Positions 45,683-56,100 of a stretch of DNA of 64,000 nucleotides are shown here, in pieces (within the stretch, counting starts at the first letter, position 1; every line of letters starts with the position of its first letter). A program made the translations under genes and the position numbers. Source of the stretch: Sunxiuqinia indica. GTDB lineage: Bacteria; Bacteroidota; Bacteroidia; Bacteroidales; Prolixibacteraceae. The stretch spans positions 62,001 to 126,000 of the forward strand of contig NZ_WVEM01000006.1 of NCBI RefSeq assembly GCF_009847015.1. The letters run 5' to 3'. The notes under the pieces were generated by a model that was not told where the DNA came from, ran no database searches, and saw only the letters and a list, made by a program, of their open reading frames with translations.

Positions 45683-46357
45683 ATGAGCAATTTTCTGACT
45701 TCTTCTATTGGGAAAAAGTTTATCATGAGCATCTCGGGCCTTTTCCTGATGATGTTCATTGTCGTTCACTTGGGGATCAATTTACTTTTGATTTTTGACG
45801 ACAGTGGTGAGCTTTTTAACCTGGGGGCAAATTTTATGGCTACCAACCCGGCTATCCGTATAATGGAACCGTTACTGGCGTTGGGCTTTATCGTACATAT
45901 TTTATGGTCTCTCATTGTTAGTTTTCAAAACATGAAAGCTCGCCCTACCGGATACAACCAATCTAAAAATTCAAGTAACTGGGCATCTCGCAATATGCTT
46001 GTTCTTGGCTGTTTAATTTTTGTATTCCTGGTTATGCACATTTATAACTTCTTCTACATTATTAAATTTGAATACCAAAATCTACTGGAAGTCGATATTG
46101 ACGGAGAAATCATGCATGATTCCTATTCATTGGTTGCAGGCCTATTTAAAACAAGCGTAACGTATTGTATTCTTTACGTTGTTGGCGCAATTCTGTTGGG
46201 ACTGCATCTTGGACATGGTTTTTGGTCTTCGTTTCAAACCATTGGATTTGCGAATAAATTATGGTTGAAAAGATTACAGGTAATCGGACAAATTTACGCG
46301 ATTGTCGTTACTGTCGGTTTTGCAATCATCCCATTGTATTTCCTGATTAAATTTTAA
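45683..46357 (+). CDS. sdhC: Succinate dehydrogenase / fumarate reductase cytochrome b subunit
   Basis: 224-residue membrane anchor with five hydrophobic helices, of the cytochrome b558 type that binds two haems in Bacteroidota. Candidate haem-ligand His residues are seen in [29 protein letters not shown] and [14 protein letters not shown]. It carries electrons between quinone and the SdhAB heads. It is the first gene of sdhCAB, immediately right of tRNA-Arg and thus outside the island. Confidence 0.93.
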   Translation: MSNFLTSSIGKKFIMSISGLFLMMFIVVHLGINLLLIFDDSGELFNLGANFMATNPAIRIMEPLLALGFIVHILWSLIVSFQNMKARPTGYNQSKNSSNWASRNMLVLGCLIFVFLVMHIYNFFYIIKFEYQNLLEVDIDGEIMHDSYSLVAGLFKTSVTYCILYVVGAILLGLHLGHGFWSSFQTIGFANKLWLKRLQVIGQIYAIVVTVGFAIIPLYFLIKF

Positions 46358-46377
46358 CCGAAAAGAAGTATAGAATT

Positions 46378-48315
46378 ATGAGCATACTAAATTCAAAGAT
46401 ACCAGAAGGGCCATTGGCTCAGAAATGGACAAATTATAAGAATCACCAAAAACTGGTGAACCCTGCCAACAAGCGAAAACTCGATGTTATTGTTGTAGGA
46501 ACGGGGTTGGCTGGAGGTGCTGCCGCAGCATCGCTTGGAGAAATGGGTTTCAATGTAAAAAACTTTACCATTCAGGATTCACCACGCCGTGCGCACTCTA
46601 TTGCTGCACAGGGTGGTATTAATGCTGCCAAAAACTATCCTAACGACGGTGACTCGGTTTACCGTTTGTTTTACGATACCATAAAAGGTGGTGACTACCG
46701 TGCCCGCGAGGCCAATGTTCACCGCTTAGCTGAAGTTAGTAATAGTATTATCGACCAGTGTGTTGCACAAGGTGTTCCTTTTGCCCGCGAATATGGCGGT
46801 TTGTTAGATAACCGTTCGTTTGGAGGAGCACAGGTTAGTCGTACATTTTACGCACGCGGACAAACCGGACAGCAGCTATTATTGGGAGCTTACCAGGCGT
46901 TAATGCGTCAGGTAAACAAAGGTTCGGTTACGATGCATACACGTACCGAGTTGGTCGATATTGTAATTGTTGACGGGAAAGCACGCGGAATTATCACCCG
47001 CGACTTGGTTACCGGAGAATTGCAACGTCATTTTGGGCATGCTGTCGTGCTAGCTACCGGCGGTTACGGAAACACATTTTTCCTGTCAACCAACGCGATG
47101 GGATCAAACGGATCGGCAGCTGTAAAAGCATTCCACAAAGGAGCCATGTTTGCTAATCCATGTATGGCACAAATTCACCCAACTTGTATTCCTGTTCATG
47201 GCGAATTCCAAAGTAAACTAACCTTGATGTCCGAATCACTTCGGAATGATGGACGTATTTGGGTACCCGCTAAAAAAGAGGACGCTCAAGCTATTCGCGA
47301 AGGAAAACTGAAACCAACCGATATTAAGGAAGAAGATCGCGATTACTATTTGGAGCGTCGTTATCCTGCCTTCGGAAACCTGGTACCTCGTGATGTTGCA
47401 TCGCGCGCAGCAAAAGAACGTTGCGATGCAGGCTTCGGTGTTGGAACCGGGCTGGCTGTTTACCTGGATTTCAAATCATCTATCGAGCGCTTAGGCAAAG
47501 ATGTGATTGAAGCACGCTACGGTAACTTGTTCCAGATGTACGAGAAAATTGTTGACGACAATCCATACGAAACTCCAATGATGATTTACCCTGCAATCCA
47601 CTACACCATGGGTGGTATTTGGGTTGATTACGAATTGCAAACCAATATTCCGGGCTTATTTGCTGCCGGTGAGGCTAACTTCTCCGACCACGGCGCCAAC
47701 CGCTTGGGAGCTTCGGCTTTGATGCAAGGATTGGCAGATGGTTATTTTGTGTTACCATACACCATTCAGAATTACCTGGCTGATGAAATTCGTACTCCTC
47801 GCATGGATACGAATGCAAAGGAATTTGTTGAAGCTGAAAAATCGGTAAAAGATCGATTTGAAAAACTGTTGAACATTAAAGGTAATCGTTCAGTAGATAG
47901 CATTCACAAAGAACTTGGTTTAATCATGTGGGACTTTGTTGGAATGGCCCGTAATGAAAAAGGTCTTAAAGAAGCTATCAAAAAGATTGAAGCAGTTAAA
48001 AAAGAGTTCTGGACCAATGTCCGCATTCCCGGAAATAAAGAAGGAATGAATGTCGAATTGGAAAAAGCCAGCCGTTTGGCTGATTTCCTTGAAATTGCTG
48101 ATCTGATGGCACGTGATGGATTGAACCGTGAGGAATCCTGCGGTGGTCACTTCCGTGAAGAATACCAAACCGGAGAAGGCGAAGCACTGCGTCAGGATGA
48201 TAAGTTTGCCTATGTTTCTTGCTGGGAATATAGAGGTGAAAAAGAAGAACCAAAACTGAATAAAGAGGAATTGGTTTACGAGAATGTTCAAATGCTTCAA
48301 CGTAATTACAAATAA
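46378..48315 (+). CDS. sdhA: Succinate dehydrogenase / fumarate reductase flavoprotein subunit
   Basis: 645-residue FAD subunit. The dinucleotide-binding [21 protein letters not shown] is near residue 37, the covalent-FAD His lies in [16 protein letters not shown], and the active-site segments include [19 protein letters not shown] and [11 protein letters not shown]. The length fits the Bacteroidota/epsilonproteobacterial branch that works with a single diheme anchor. Direction (succinate oxidation or fumarate reduction) cannot be told from sequence. Confidence 0.96.
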   Translation: MSILNSKIPEGPLAQKWTNYKNHQKLVNPANKRKLDVIVVGTGLAGGAAAASLGEMGFNVKNFTIQDSPRRAHSIAAQGGINAAKNYPNDGDSVYRLFYDTIKGGDYRAREANVHRLAEVSNSIIDQCVAQGVPFAREYGGLLDNRSFGGAQVSRTFYARGQTGQQLLLGAYQALMRQVNKGSVTMHTRTELVDIVIVDGKARGIITRDLVTGELQRHFGHAVVLATGGYGNTFFLSTNAMGSNGSAAVKAFHKGAMFANPCMAQIHPTCIPVHGEFQSKLTLMSESLRNDGRIWVPAKKEDAQAIREGKLKPTDIKEEDRDYYLERRYPAFGNLVPRDVASRAAKERCDAGFGVGTGLAVYLDFKSSIERLGKDVIEARYGNLFQMYEKIVDDNPYETPMMIYPAIHYTMGGIWVDYELQTNIPGLFAAGEANFSDHGANRLGASALMQGLADGYFVLPYTIQNYLADEIRTPRMDTNAKEFVEAEKSVKDRFEKLLNIKGNRSVDSIHKELGLIMWDFVGMARNEKGLKEAIKKIEAVKKEFWTNVRIPGNKEGMNVELEKASRLADFLEIADLMARDGLNREESCGGHFREEYQTGEGEALRQDDKFAYVSCWEYRGEKEEPKLNKEELVYENVQMLQRNYK

Positions 48316-48338
48316 CGGCTATAAAAAGGAGATCAATC

Positions 48339-49094
48339 ATGGATAAAACAATAAATCTCACGCTTAAGATTTGGCGTCAGAACGGTCCCAAAGAAAAAGG
48401 CCGTTTCGAAACCTATCAAGTTTCAGATATTTCAACTGACAGTTCATTCCTCGAAATGATGGATATCTTGAACGAACAGTTGGTTAACGAAAATAAAGAA
48501 CCCATCGCTTTCGATCACGATTGTCGTGAAGGAATCTGCGGAATGTGTTCACTATTCATCAACGGACGTCCACACGGACCGGATGAGGAAATTACAACCT
48601 GCCAGTTGCACATGCGTAAATTTAAAGATGGAGAAACAATAACCATCGAACCATGGCGCGCGGCTGCATTTCCAATCATCAAAGATTTGATTGTCGATCG
48701 TCAGGCGTTCGACAAAATCATTGCTTCGGGCGGTTATGTTTCTGTAAACACCGGTGGTGTTCCTGATGCAAATGCCATTCCGATTGCAAAACCTGCTGCC
48801 GACGAAGCGATGGATGCTGCTTCTTGCATCGGTTGTGGAGCTTGCGTTGCGGCTTGTAAAAACTCGTCGGCAATGTTGTTTGTGTCGGCAAAAGTTAGTC
48901 AGCTGGCCTTGCTTCCGCAGGGTAAAGTTGAAGCGAAACGCCGGGCGAAAGCAATGGTTGCAACAATGGACGAACTTGGATTTGGCGGATGTACCAACAC
49001 TGGAGCTTGTGAAGTAGAATGCCCGAAAAGTATTTCTATTGCACACATCTCTCGTTTAAACCGTGAATTCTTAAGATCACGCTTGTCAGAATAA
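48339..49094 (+). CDS. sdhB: Succinate dehydrogenase / fumarate reductase iron-sulfur subunit
   Basis: 251-residue protein with three Fe-S clusters. The [2Fe-2S] cysteines are in [16 protein letters not shown] with a later Cys in [19 protein letters not shown] and [13 protein letters not shown] provide the [4Fe-4S] and [3Fe-4S] ligands. It ends the sdhCAB operon and is followed by a strong terminator. Confidence 0.96.
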   Translation: MDKTINLTLKIWRQNGPKEKGRFETYQVSDISTDSSFLEMMDILNEQLVNENKEPIAFDHDCREGICGMCSLFINGRPHGPDEEITTCQLHMRKFKDGETITIEPWRAAAFPIIKDLIVDRQAFDKIIASGGYVSVNTGGVPDANAIPIAKPAADEAMDAASCIGCGACVAACKNSSAMLFVSAKVSQLALLPQGKVEAKRRAKAMVATMDELGFGGCTNTGACEVECPKSISIAHISRLNREFLRSRLSE

Positions 49095-49119
49095 ATCAGA
49101 GGGTATAAGATAAAAGAGC

Positions 49120-49160
49120 GGCCGTTTCTATTGGGATAGAAACGGCCGTTTTGTTTTTTC
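49120..49160 (+). terminator. Terminator of sdhCAB
   Basis: 13-bp perfect arms CGGCCGTTTCTAT / ATAGAAACGGCCG with loop TGGG, followed by a T-rich tract. Confidence 0.93.
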
Positions 49161-49172
49161 ACAAAATCAACA

Positions 49173-49886
49173 TTAATCCCGACGGACATCGCCGCCACTG
49201 GATTCATTAATATCTTTTTGGGCCGGATTTCCTTTATACCGAATGTCGCCACCACTACTCGCACTGGCTTTAATCGATTTGGTTGCATGCACAACGGCAT
49301 CTGCTCCACTGGAAGTTTTCACTTGACAATGTTCGGCCACTAAATCTCCACACGAAAGGTCAGAACCGCTGGAACTGGACGCATCAAAATTGATAACCCG
49401 TCCGGTGATTTCAGCATCCGATCCACTTGATGTATCCAGCCAAATCGTTTCTGCTGTTATATCTTCAATCTCCAAATCGGCTCCACTGCTCACCGATATT
49501 TTCAGTTCATCCAGCTTGAAGCTGTTTTCTGATTCCACATCAGCACCCGATGAAACATCAAGCCGGGTCAGATCATCAAAAGTGACATGAGCCGTGCGAT
49601 CTTCATTCCAGCTCCAGTTCAATTTCTTCTTCATGTAAATATGCAGAACACCATCTTTCACTTCGGTTATGATATCATCAATAATGTCAGGATCGGCCTC
49701 TATCACAACTTTTTCCGAGTTTCCCTGCGTTAAGAATAAATCGATTCCGCTACCAACCGAAATACCATGAAAATTGGGGGTTTGCCGAGTCTGTTTTCCA
49801 ACTCTTTCGTTTGTTGCCTGAGCTTGCAATACCATTGCAAGTAATAAAATGCTGGCAAAATAAAACCTTTTCCTCTTTGTTTTCAT
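49173..49886 (-). CDS. Secreted DUF2807 (head-GIN) domain protein
   Basis: 237-residue protein with a signal peptide ending QAQA. The rest is a single beta-helix-like DUF2807 adhesin domain with repeated SSGADVE/SSGSDAE motifs, typical of proteins found in Bacteroidota whose function is unknown. It lies downstream of a paralogue in the same direction and the two may be co-transcribed. Confidence 0.85.
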   Translation of the reverse strand: MKTKRKRFYFASILLLAMVLQAQATNERVGKQTRQTPNFHGISVGSGIDLFLTQGNSEKVVIEADPDIIDDIITEVKDGVLHIYMKKKLNWSWNEDRTAHVTFDDLTRLDVSSGADVESENSFKLDELKISVSSGADLEIEDITAETIWLDTSSGSDAEITGRVINFDASSSSGSDLSCGDLVAEHCQVKTSSGADAVVHATKSIKASASSGGDIRYKGNPAQKDINESSGGDVRRD

Positions 49887-49901
49887 CAGTGTTGCTCTTA
49901 G

Positions 49902-50621
49902 TTATTGTTTTCTGATATTACCACCTGAAGATTCATTAATGCTAACTGTGGAAGGGCTACCTGAATAATAAATATGACCGCCGCTTGAGGCTTCCCCTTC
50001 AAATTCGTTGGTTACGTCAATATAGATATGCGCCCCACTTGAAACATCGGCGAAACAATCTTCACTGACCAAACCACTCCCTTTAATATGAGCGCCCGAA
50101 GACGCTTTTAAATCGACTTTTTCAGCTTTCCCGTTGAGTTTTATGTGTGAGCCCGAAGATGCTCGCGCCTGCAGGTCCTGTGCATTAACATCCAGATTTT
50201 GCTGGCTACCAGAACTGGCTTTTGTGCTAAAATCTTTCAAGTGAATCAGATCACCCGTGCTAACCATTGCTCCTGAACTGCTTGTCAGTTTTTCAATGCG
50301 GGTAAATTCGACTGTAATTAGTAATTTCTTGGCCTTTTTTATTCGTTCTTCTGAGAAAATATTTAGCTCATCTCTCTTCATCTCAGTTTTGATAACTTCA
50401 TGCAAATTCTCATCGGCTTCTACCGTGATCAGGTTTTTATCCGACTGAACCAAGACCACCTTCATTCCGGTGGAAACTTTAATCTCATCGAAGTCTCCTA
50501 CTTCACGATATTCGGTTGTGACATGGCCATTACCCTTTATGGATGGACCTAAAAAGATGCAAGCTGAAAAAATAGTCAGGAGTACAGAAAAGGAAATTGC
50601 TATAGACAAACGCTTTTTCAT
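49902..50621 (-). CDS. Lipoprotein with DUF2807 (head-GIN) domain
   Basis: 239 residues. The signal ends in TIFSACIFLG with a Cys for lipid attachment. The repeated SSGS/SSGAHI units (TSSSGAMVSTG, KASSGSQQNL, KASSGAHIKG) are the DUF2807 beta-helix pattern. It shares the fold and C-terminal ESSGGNIR motif with the following gene, so the pair arose by duplication. Confidence 0.85.
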   Translation of the reverse strand: MKKRLSIAISFSVLLTIFSACIFLGPSIKGNGHVTTEYREVGDFDEIKVSTGMKVVLVQSDKNLITVEADENLHEVIKTEMKRDELNIFSEERIKKAKKLLITVEFTRIEKLTSSSGAMVSTGDLIHLKDFSTKASSGSQQNLDVNAQDLQARASSGSHIKLNGKAEKVDLKASSGAHIKGSGLVSEDCFADVSSGAHIYIDVTNEFEGEASSGGHIYYSGSPSTVSINESSGGNIRKQ

Positions 50622-50831
50622 ATGGTGATCGTTTTAGGGTTTTAAGGTGTTACATGGAACTCACTTGATAATCACGATTCGATAGGAGAACAGTTTATCA
50701 TGATCGTTTCATCTGTAAGTGTTTGTTGTTATTGACGCTAATTTTCAATTTTCGTTACACAATTTAGAAATCATCACGCAATTTTATTGCCACAAATTCG
50801 CCGAAACAAGGTTATTTATCGGTAAAAGGAC

Positions 50832-50857
50832 AAAAAAAATGCCGGTTTAAACCGGCA
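50832..50857 (-). terminator. Possible terminator region beside the Spy-like gene
   Basis: An 18-bp palindrome TGCCGGTTTAAACCGGCA followed on the minus strand by a T run. It lies just after the stop of the leftward Spy-like gene. Confidence 0.85.
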
Positions 50858-50865
50858 ATATTTCG

Positions 50866-51336
50866 TTAGCTCTTATCTTTCATACGTCGATCACGCATGA
50901 GATGTCGGTGTTTTTCTTTTAAGCTTTGCATTTCCAATTTTTGATCCTCAGTAAGTAACGACTGAATTTCGATACGTGACTTTGCCCGAATTTTAGACAA
51001 TTCAGTTCGCAATTCACCCTGCTGATCCAAACTTTTATAAATCGCCTTCATGTCGGGGGTTTCGGCAGTCATTAGTGTTTGATGATGTGCTTTCAGTTCC
51101 CTCAGCTGATCACGAAATGTTTTTGCTTCTTTCATGCTCTCCATCCGAATTGATTTAATCACTTCTTTTTGATCTTCAGTTAATAGTTTCGCTGCAGGAA
51201 ATCTGTGATGGTCATTGTCTGCATATTGTTCTAACTTTTGCTGACGTTCGAATCGTTGCTTTTGCCCCTGTGCCATCGTTGTCAACGACAATAATACGGC
51301 AAACATAAATACCCATGCTGTAATTTTACTTTTCAT
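50866..51336 (-). CDS. Spy/CpxP-like periplasmic protein
   Basis: 156 residues with a signal peptide ending TMAQG. It is helical and highly charged and contains two LTEDQK motifs (the LTxxQ box of Spy/CpxP chaperone-like proteins) at residues about 54 and 129. Such proteins respond to envelope stress or metals. It is bounded by its own terminator, and the downstream DUF2807 genes are separately placed. Exact role unknown. Confidence 0.75.
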   Translation of the reverse strand: MKSKITAWVFMFAVLLSLTTMAQGQKQRFERQQKLEQYADNDHHRFPAAKLLTEDQKEVIKSIRMESMKEAKTFRDQLRELKAHHQTLMTAETPDMKAIYKSLDQQGELRTELSKIRAKSRIEIQSLLTEDQKLEMQSLKEKHRHLMRDRRMKDKS

Positions 51337-51425
51337 CGCTTAAAATTTTTAAATTCTCCTTTTGGACTATCAGCGATAACATTCGTTTAATCCAGCTCCC
51401 ACACTTCACATTTCTTAACAGTATA

Positions 51426-52190
51426 TTAATCAACGTATTCAGCTATTGCAATCAATCCGTCGAGCGTTAAATTCGCCTCAAAATGATCTATTTTAGTCTT
51501 CTCCTCACGAAAAATACCTGATAAACCGCCTGTCGCTATGACGTGGAGCTCTTTATTTAATTCGGCTTCGGTTTGCTCAATAATGCGGCTGACTAATCCC
51601 AGATAACCATACACAACACCTGCCTGAATTGCGTTTACCGTATTAAGTCCCAATACTGACGGCGGCATTGACAACTGAACATGAGGCAACTGCGATGTGT
51701 TTCCTGCCAAAGCCGTTACCGCAGTCCCCATTCCCGGAGCAATGGCAACTCCCAATATTTCCCCGTTTTCGGCAAGTGTCAAAAAAGTAAGAGCAGTTCC
51801 AAAATCGATAACCATACAGGGCTTGTCGTACTTTACAAATGCTGCCATTGCATTGGCAACCAGATCGGTTCCAATCTGATACGGATTTAAGATCTTTATC
51901 GGTAGCTTTGAATAAGTTTCCGGCACTACAAACAGAGGGACAACACTTAGTAAACGGCTGATTAATTCTTTAAAATCGTCGTTTAACGAAGGGACAACAC
52001 TGCTAATAATCACTTTGCTTATTTTTTCAGGCTCAACGCCTCCACTTTCAAACAGAGATCGAAATATGACTTCGTATTCGTCTGCCGTTTTTAACTTATC
52101 TGTCCGAATCCTCCAAATATTCTTCCAATTTTCTTGTTTCCGGATTCCAAAAACAATATTTGTATTTCCAATATCGATTGCTAAACGCAT
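51426..52190 (-). CDS. coaX: Type III pantothenate kinase
   Basis: 254-residue kinase that starts coenzyme A synthesis without being feedback-inhibited by CoA. The ASKHA-fold phosphate loop is AIDIGNTNIVFGI, with VIDFGTALTF and AIAPGMGTAV as the further nucleotide and substrate motifs. The catalytic Asp is in NPYQIGTDLVANAMAA. Length is typical. It is apparently monocistronic, upstream of the Spy-like gene. Confidence 0.95.
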   Translation of the reverse strand: MRLAIDIGNTNIVFGIRKQENWKNIWRIRTDKLKTADEYEVIFRSLFESGGVEPEKISKVIISSVVPSLNDDFKELISRLLSVVPLFVVPETYSKLPIKILNPYQIGTDLVANAMAAFVKYDKPCMVIDFGTALTFLTLAENGEILGVAIAPGMGTAVTALAGNTSQLPHVQLSMPPSVLGLNTVNAIQAGVVYGYLGLVSRIIEQTEAELNKELHVIATGGLSGIFREEKTKIDHFEANLTLDGLIAIAEYVD

Positions 52191-52600
52191 CTGTTTCGTT
52201 GTTATTTGAGATGAAGTTGTAATAAATAAAGTTTATCATTAGTGTCCGGTTAAAATTTCAAATGATGGGCTAAAGCCCGCTCCATATCTGGCACTCACTA
52301 ACCCCGGGATTAATCCCGGGGTTAGTCATCGCACTAGAGCATCCGAGCTTTAGCCCATGACTCCATCTTGAGGAATATCAACTGTTCTATTTTCATTTGT
52401 TTCTCGCATCACCCAAGATTTTATTTTTCCCGGACAACAGTGAACGTTTATATTGTATCGAAAATTAATTCGCGAATTTTCACACTTTTATGTCCTATTC
52501 TTGTATATACAAGGTATTGTGTTTAATTTTTTACTAATTTTAACAAAATTAAGAATGAAAATTCTGCATAAGAGCATAACTAACTTATTATTCTTTAAAG
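52191..52600. other. Intergenic region with REP-like element
   Basis: 410 bp between divergent genes. It holds the 94-bp inverted repeat described separately; the rest is AT-rich, with the promoter of the receiver-protein gene presumably between 52480 and 52600. Confidence 0.6.
52265..52358. repeat. REP-like nested inverted repeat
   Basis: Outer arms ATGGGCTAAAGC (52265-52276) and GCTTTAGCCCAT (52347-52358) enclose a perfect 28-bp palindrome at 52298-52325 whose halves are CTAACCCCGGGATT and AATCCCGGGGTTAG. GGGCTAAAGCCC-type repeats are dispersed through some Bacteroidota genomes and are mobilised by REP-associated transposases. Confidence 0.7.
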
Positions 52601-53107
52601 ATGCAAAATAATAAAGGTCCGTTAATTTTTGTAGTTGAAGATAATCCTGTCTATAACAAACTCGTTGTAAGTTATCTCAAAACCAATAAGTTTACCAACG
52701 TAGAAGCCTTTTTATCCGGTGAAGAAGCTTTGAAGGCGATGGAACGTCAACCGAAGATCATCATTCAGGATTATTTATTAGATGGGATGAATGGGATTGA
52801 AGTATTAAAGAAAGCAAAGAAAATTGCTCCTGAGGTGGAGTTTATTTTCCTTTCGGGGCAGGACAGTATTGATGTTGCTATTAATACCATGAAATATGGT
52901 GCTTACGATTATATCGTAAAAGATCAGATGGCACTAAAAAAGATGGTGAGCAAAATGAATAAAATACTGTCGATTAGCAGCTTAGAAAAAACAAATAAGC
53001 GCTATAAAACCGGTGTAATATTGTTTTTCGTTTTCCTTTCACTTTTTATCATTGTAATCATTGCTATCGCGTTACTGTACCCTGAAACATTTGGATTAAA
53101 TTTCTAG
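52601..53107 (+). CDS. Membrane-anchored single-domain response regulator
   Basis: 168 residues. An N-terminal receiver domain (about 7-128) has the acidic pair in FVVEDNP, phosphoacceptor Asp57 (IIQDYLLDG), Ser/Thr position in FLSGQDS and the conserved Lys in YIVKDQ. A short linker is followed by a single hydrophobic helix (about 138-160). There is no output domain, so it may sequester or localise signalling at the membrane. Receiver plus C-terminal membrane helix is uncommon. Confidence 0.85.
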   Translation: MQNNKGPLIFVVEDNPVYNKLVVSYLKTNKFTNVEAFLSGEEALKAMERQPKIIIQDYLLDGMNGIEVLKKAKKIAPEVEFIFLSGQDSIDVAINTMKYGAYDYIVKDQMALKKMVSKMNKILSISSLEKTNKRYKTGVILFFVFLSLFIIVIIAIALLYPETFGLNF

Positions 53108-53150
53108 TCAGTATCTCGTCGGCTATTAAAAATATTTTGCTGAACAGCTT

Positions 53151-56100
53151 TCAAAGTTTCATTTGAAAGCTGTTTTGTTTTTTTCGATGGTTGTTGATGT
53201 ATTCCGAAGGCAGCTCCTTATACTCGGCTTTAAAATATTTCGAAAAATATCTTGGACTGTTAAATCCGCATGCATAGGCAATTTCGGAAACAGTCAACTC
53301 ACTGTTCTCCATAAAATCAGCAGCTCTTCGAAGCCTGATAATCCGAATAAACTCAACCGGCGATTTTGTAGTAAGTAGAGTTAGTTTTTTATATAAGCTA
53401 ACTCTACTCATCCCTATTTCTTTGCTTAAGTTTTCAACCGAAAACTTGGTATTATCCAAATTTTTCTCAACAATACCGAGTGCTTTTATTAAGAATTTTT
53501 CATCCTGTGATGTGACTTTAATCTTCTCCGGATTCATTCCAATCATCGATTGATAGGATCGTCGCAGCTGTTCTCTGGAATTAATCAGGTTCTCAATGCG
53601 CGATTCCAAAATCCTAAAATCAAACGGCTTCGAAATATAATCATCGGCACCAGACTGGAAGCCCTCAAGTGTTGGATCGGTATCTACCTTAGCAGTCAAT
53701 AAAATGAGAGGAACATGAGCGGTTCGTCCATCACCTTTAATTTTCGAGCAAAATTCAATTCCATCCATTTCGGGCATCACAACGTCGCTTACAATCAAGT
53801 CAGGGAGCTTCTTCAGAGTCATCTCCCATCCTATTTTACCGTTCCCGGCTTCATACACATTATAGTGCTCTTTCAGATTGTCTTTCAGGTAAAAGCGGAA
53901 ATCTTCATTATCCTCAACCAATAAAATATTTTTTTTAGTCGAATCAGATTTAACTTCATCGTTAAAAGCCGCGCGATTTTCCCGATAATAAATGACTGGC
54001 TCTTTAGAATCCTCGGACTGATTTTTTAAATCAATTTGTTCTTGCGAAAACAACTGCACCGGCAGCGCGACTTCAAAAACGCTACCTTTATCTACGATAC
54101 TTTCGACTCGGATAGTTCCTCCCAATATTTTAACGTAATCATTTACCAGCGACAAACCAATTCCACTTCCTTGATTGACAAACGAATTTGGAAGATCATC
54201 CTGAAAAAAACGATCGAAAATTCGTTCTTGTTTTTCAACTGGTATTCCAATTCCATTATCCTTGACGGAGATTAATACCGTTCCCCGCTGACTACTATTT
54301 TCAGAGTCAACATCTGACTCAATGTATTTTAACCGCAATGTAATTTTACCTTTTTCAGGTGTAAACTTAAACGCATTCGACAACAAATTGGAGATCACTT
54401 TTTCAACTTTATCCTGATCAAAATAAGTAAACAAATCTTCCTTTTCAGCTTTAAACCTGAACTTGATTCCCTTATTTGCCGCTAAATCCTGAAAAGAGAG
54501 TCCAACTTCTTTTATAAATCCAATTAAATCGCCCCAGTTTTCTTTGGCCTCAATCTGTTGAACCTCCATCTTCCTAAAATCGAGCAGTTGATTTACCATG
54601 GCCAAAAGCCTTCGCGCATGGCGATGGATAAATTTCAATTGAGCTTTTAACTTTTCATCCTTTGTCTCTCCAATTAATCGTTCAATTGGCGACAAAATCA
54701 AGGATAGAGGAGTGCGAAACTCATGACTAATATTGGTGAAAAATTTTGTCTTTAAACCATCTAACTGATGAATGCGCTCTGCTTCCTGGTGTTCTTGCTC
54801 GGCTGCGAATTTCAATCGCTCTCGTTCAACTAAAATACGACGCGCCAGCAATAGCAAGCCGACGATAAATAATACATAAAACCCAAAAGCATAATTACTT
54901 TTCCAAAAAGGAGGCGTTATTTCAATCTTCAGGGGTGGGGTCAACACTTGCCAGCTTTTGCCCCCATCGTTCGATACACGCACATGAAACGCATATTCAC
55001 CAGCATTTAGGTTCGTAAAAGTGGCCTCTGCGTTTTGCGGGTCAGTTTTCAACCAAGCTTCATTAAACCCTTCCAGCTTATATTCGAAACTATTCTTTTC
55101 GGGTTGAAAGAAATTCAAAGAAGTAAAGCCCAGAGAGAAAACATTTTCGCTGTGACGCAAAGTAATTTTATCCTGTTGTGTAATTGATTTGTCAAGAATA
55201 ATCCGATTTTGAATCGGCGTTCCAACCGGCACCTCACGATTGAAAACCTTTAAGTTTGTCAATACAACTTCGTTGCTGAGTTTTTGCTCTTCCAGATTCT
55301 CCGGTTTAAATAGATTAAACCCATTTGCTCCTCCAAAAATCAGTTCGCCGGCTTTCGTACGGTAAGCTGCATTTTCATTGAACTCTTTGCCTTGAAGACC
55401 ATCCATCATGTCGTAATTGGTGGTTTGAATCTCCAATTGGTCAATTTCCGGATTACCTGAAAAATTGGTTATTTCGATTTTTGAAACACCGTTGGTTGTT
55501 CCAATCCATAAATTACCTTGTTCATCTTCAAGTATTGTTTTGACATTCGAATCAGGCAACCCATCTTTTTCAGTAAATACCCTGAACTGGTTTTCATGCT
55601 TGCTATATAAGTTTAACCCCTCGGGAGTTGCAATCCAGATTAGTCCACGAGCATCTTCGTGAATCCCCAAGGCATTTTTATCACTCAATCGTCCGGGGAC
55701 ACCGGGCTCAGGCGTAAAATGTTCAAACCGCTTGGTTAACAAGTTCAAACGATCTACTCCGTCAGATGTCCCTAACCACAGGTTACTTTCAGAATCTTCC
55801 ATGATTGACATGATGAAGTTAGAGCCTACGGAGTTCATATCTTCAGAAGCATAATGATAAAAAACGCCTCTTTCGCGATCATACAACTCTAGACCTCCAG
55901 CCAAGGTTCCAATCCATAAATTGCGCTTCGAATCTTCAAAAATCTCCCAAACGCGGTTATCTGACAATGATGCAGGATTGTCCGGATCATGTCGGTGATG
56001 GTGAAAAACACGACCATCAAATCGATCCAATCCACCAAAATAAGTACCAATCCACAACTGATCATTTCGGTCAATAAAAAGCGAAACGATGATATTATTG

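Noticed and set aside
47920-48361. Long minus-strand frames opposite sdhA and sdhB
   Set aside because: Composition is that of an antisense shadow of conserved genes; the forward genes are certain.
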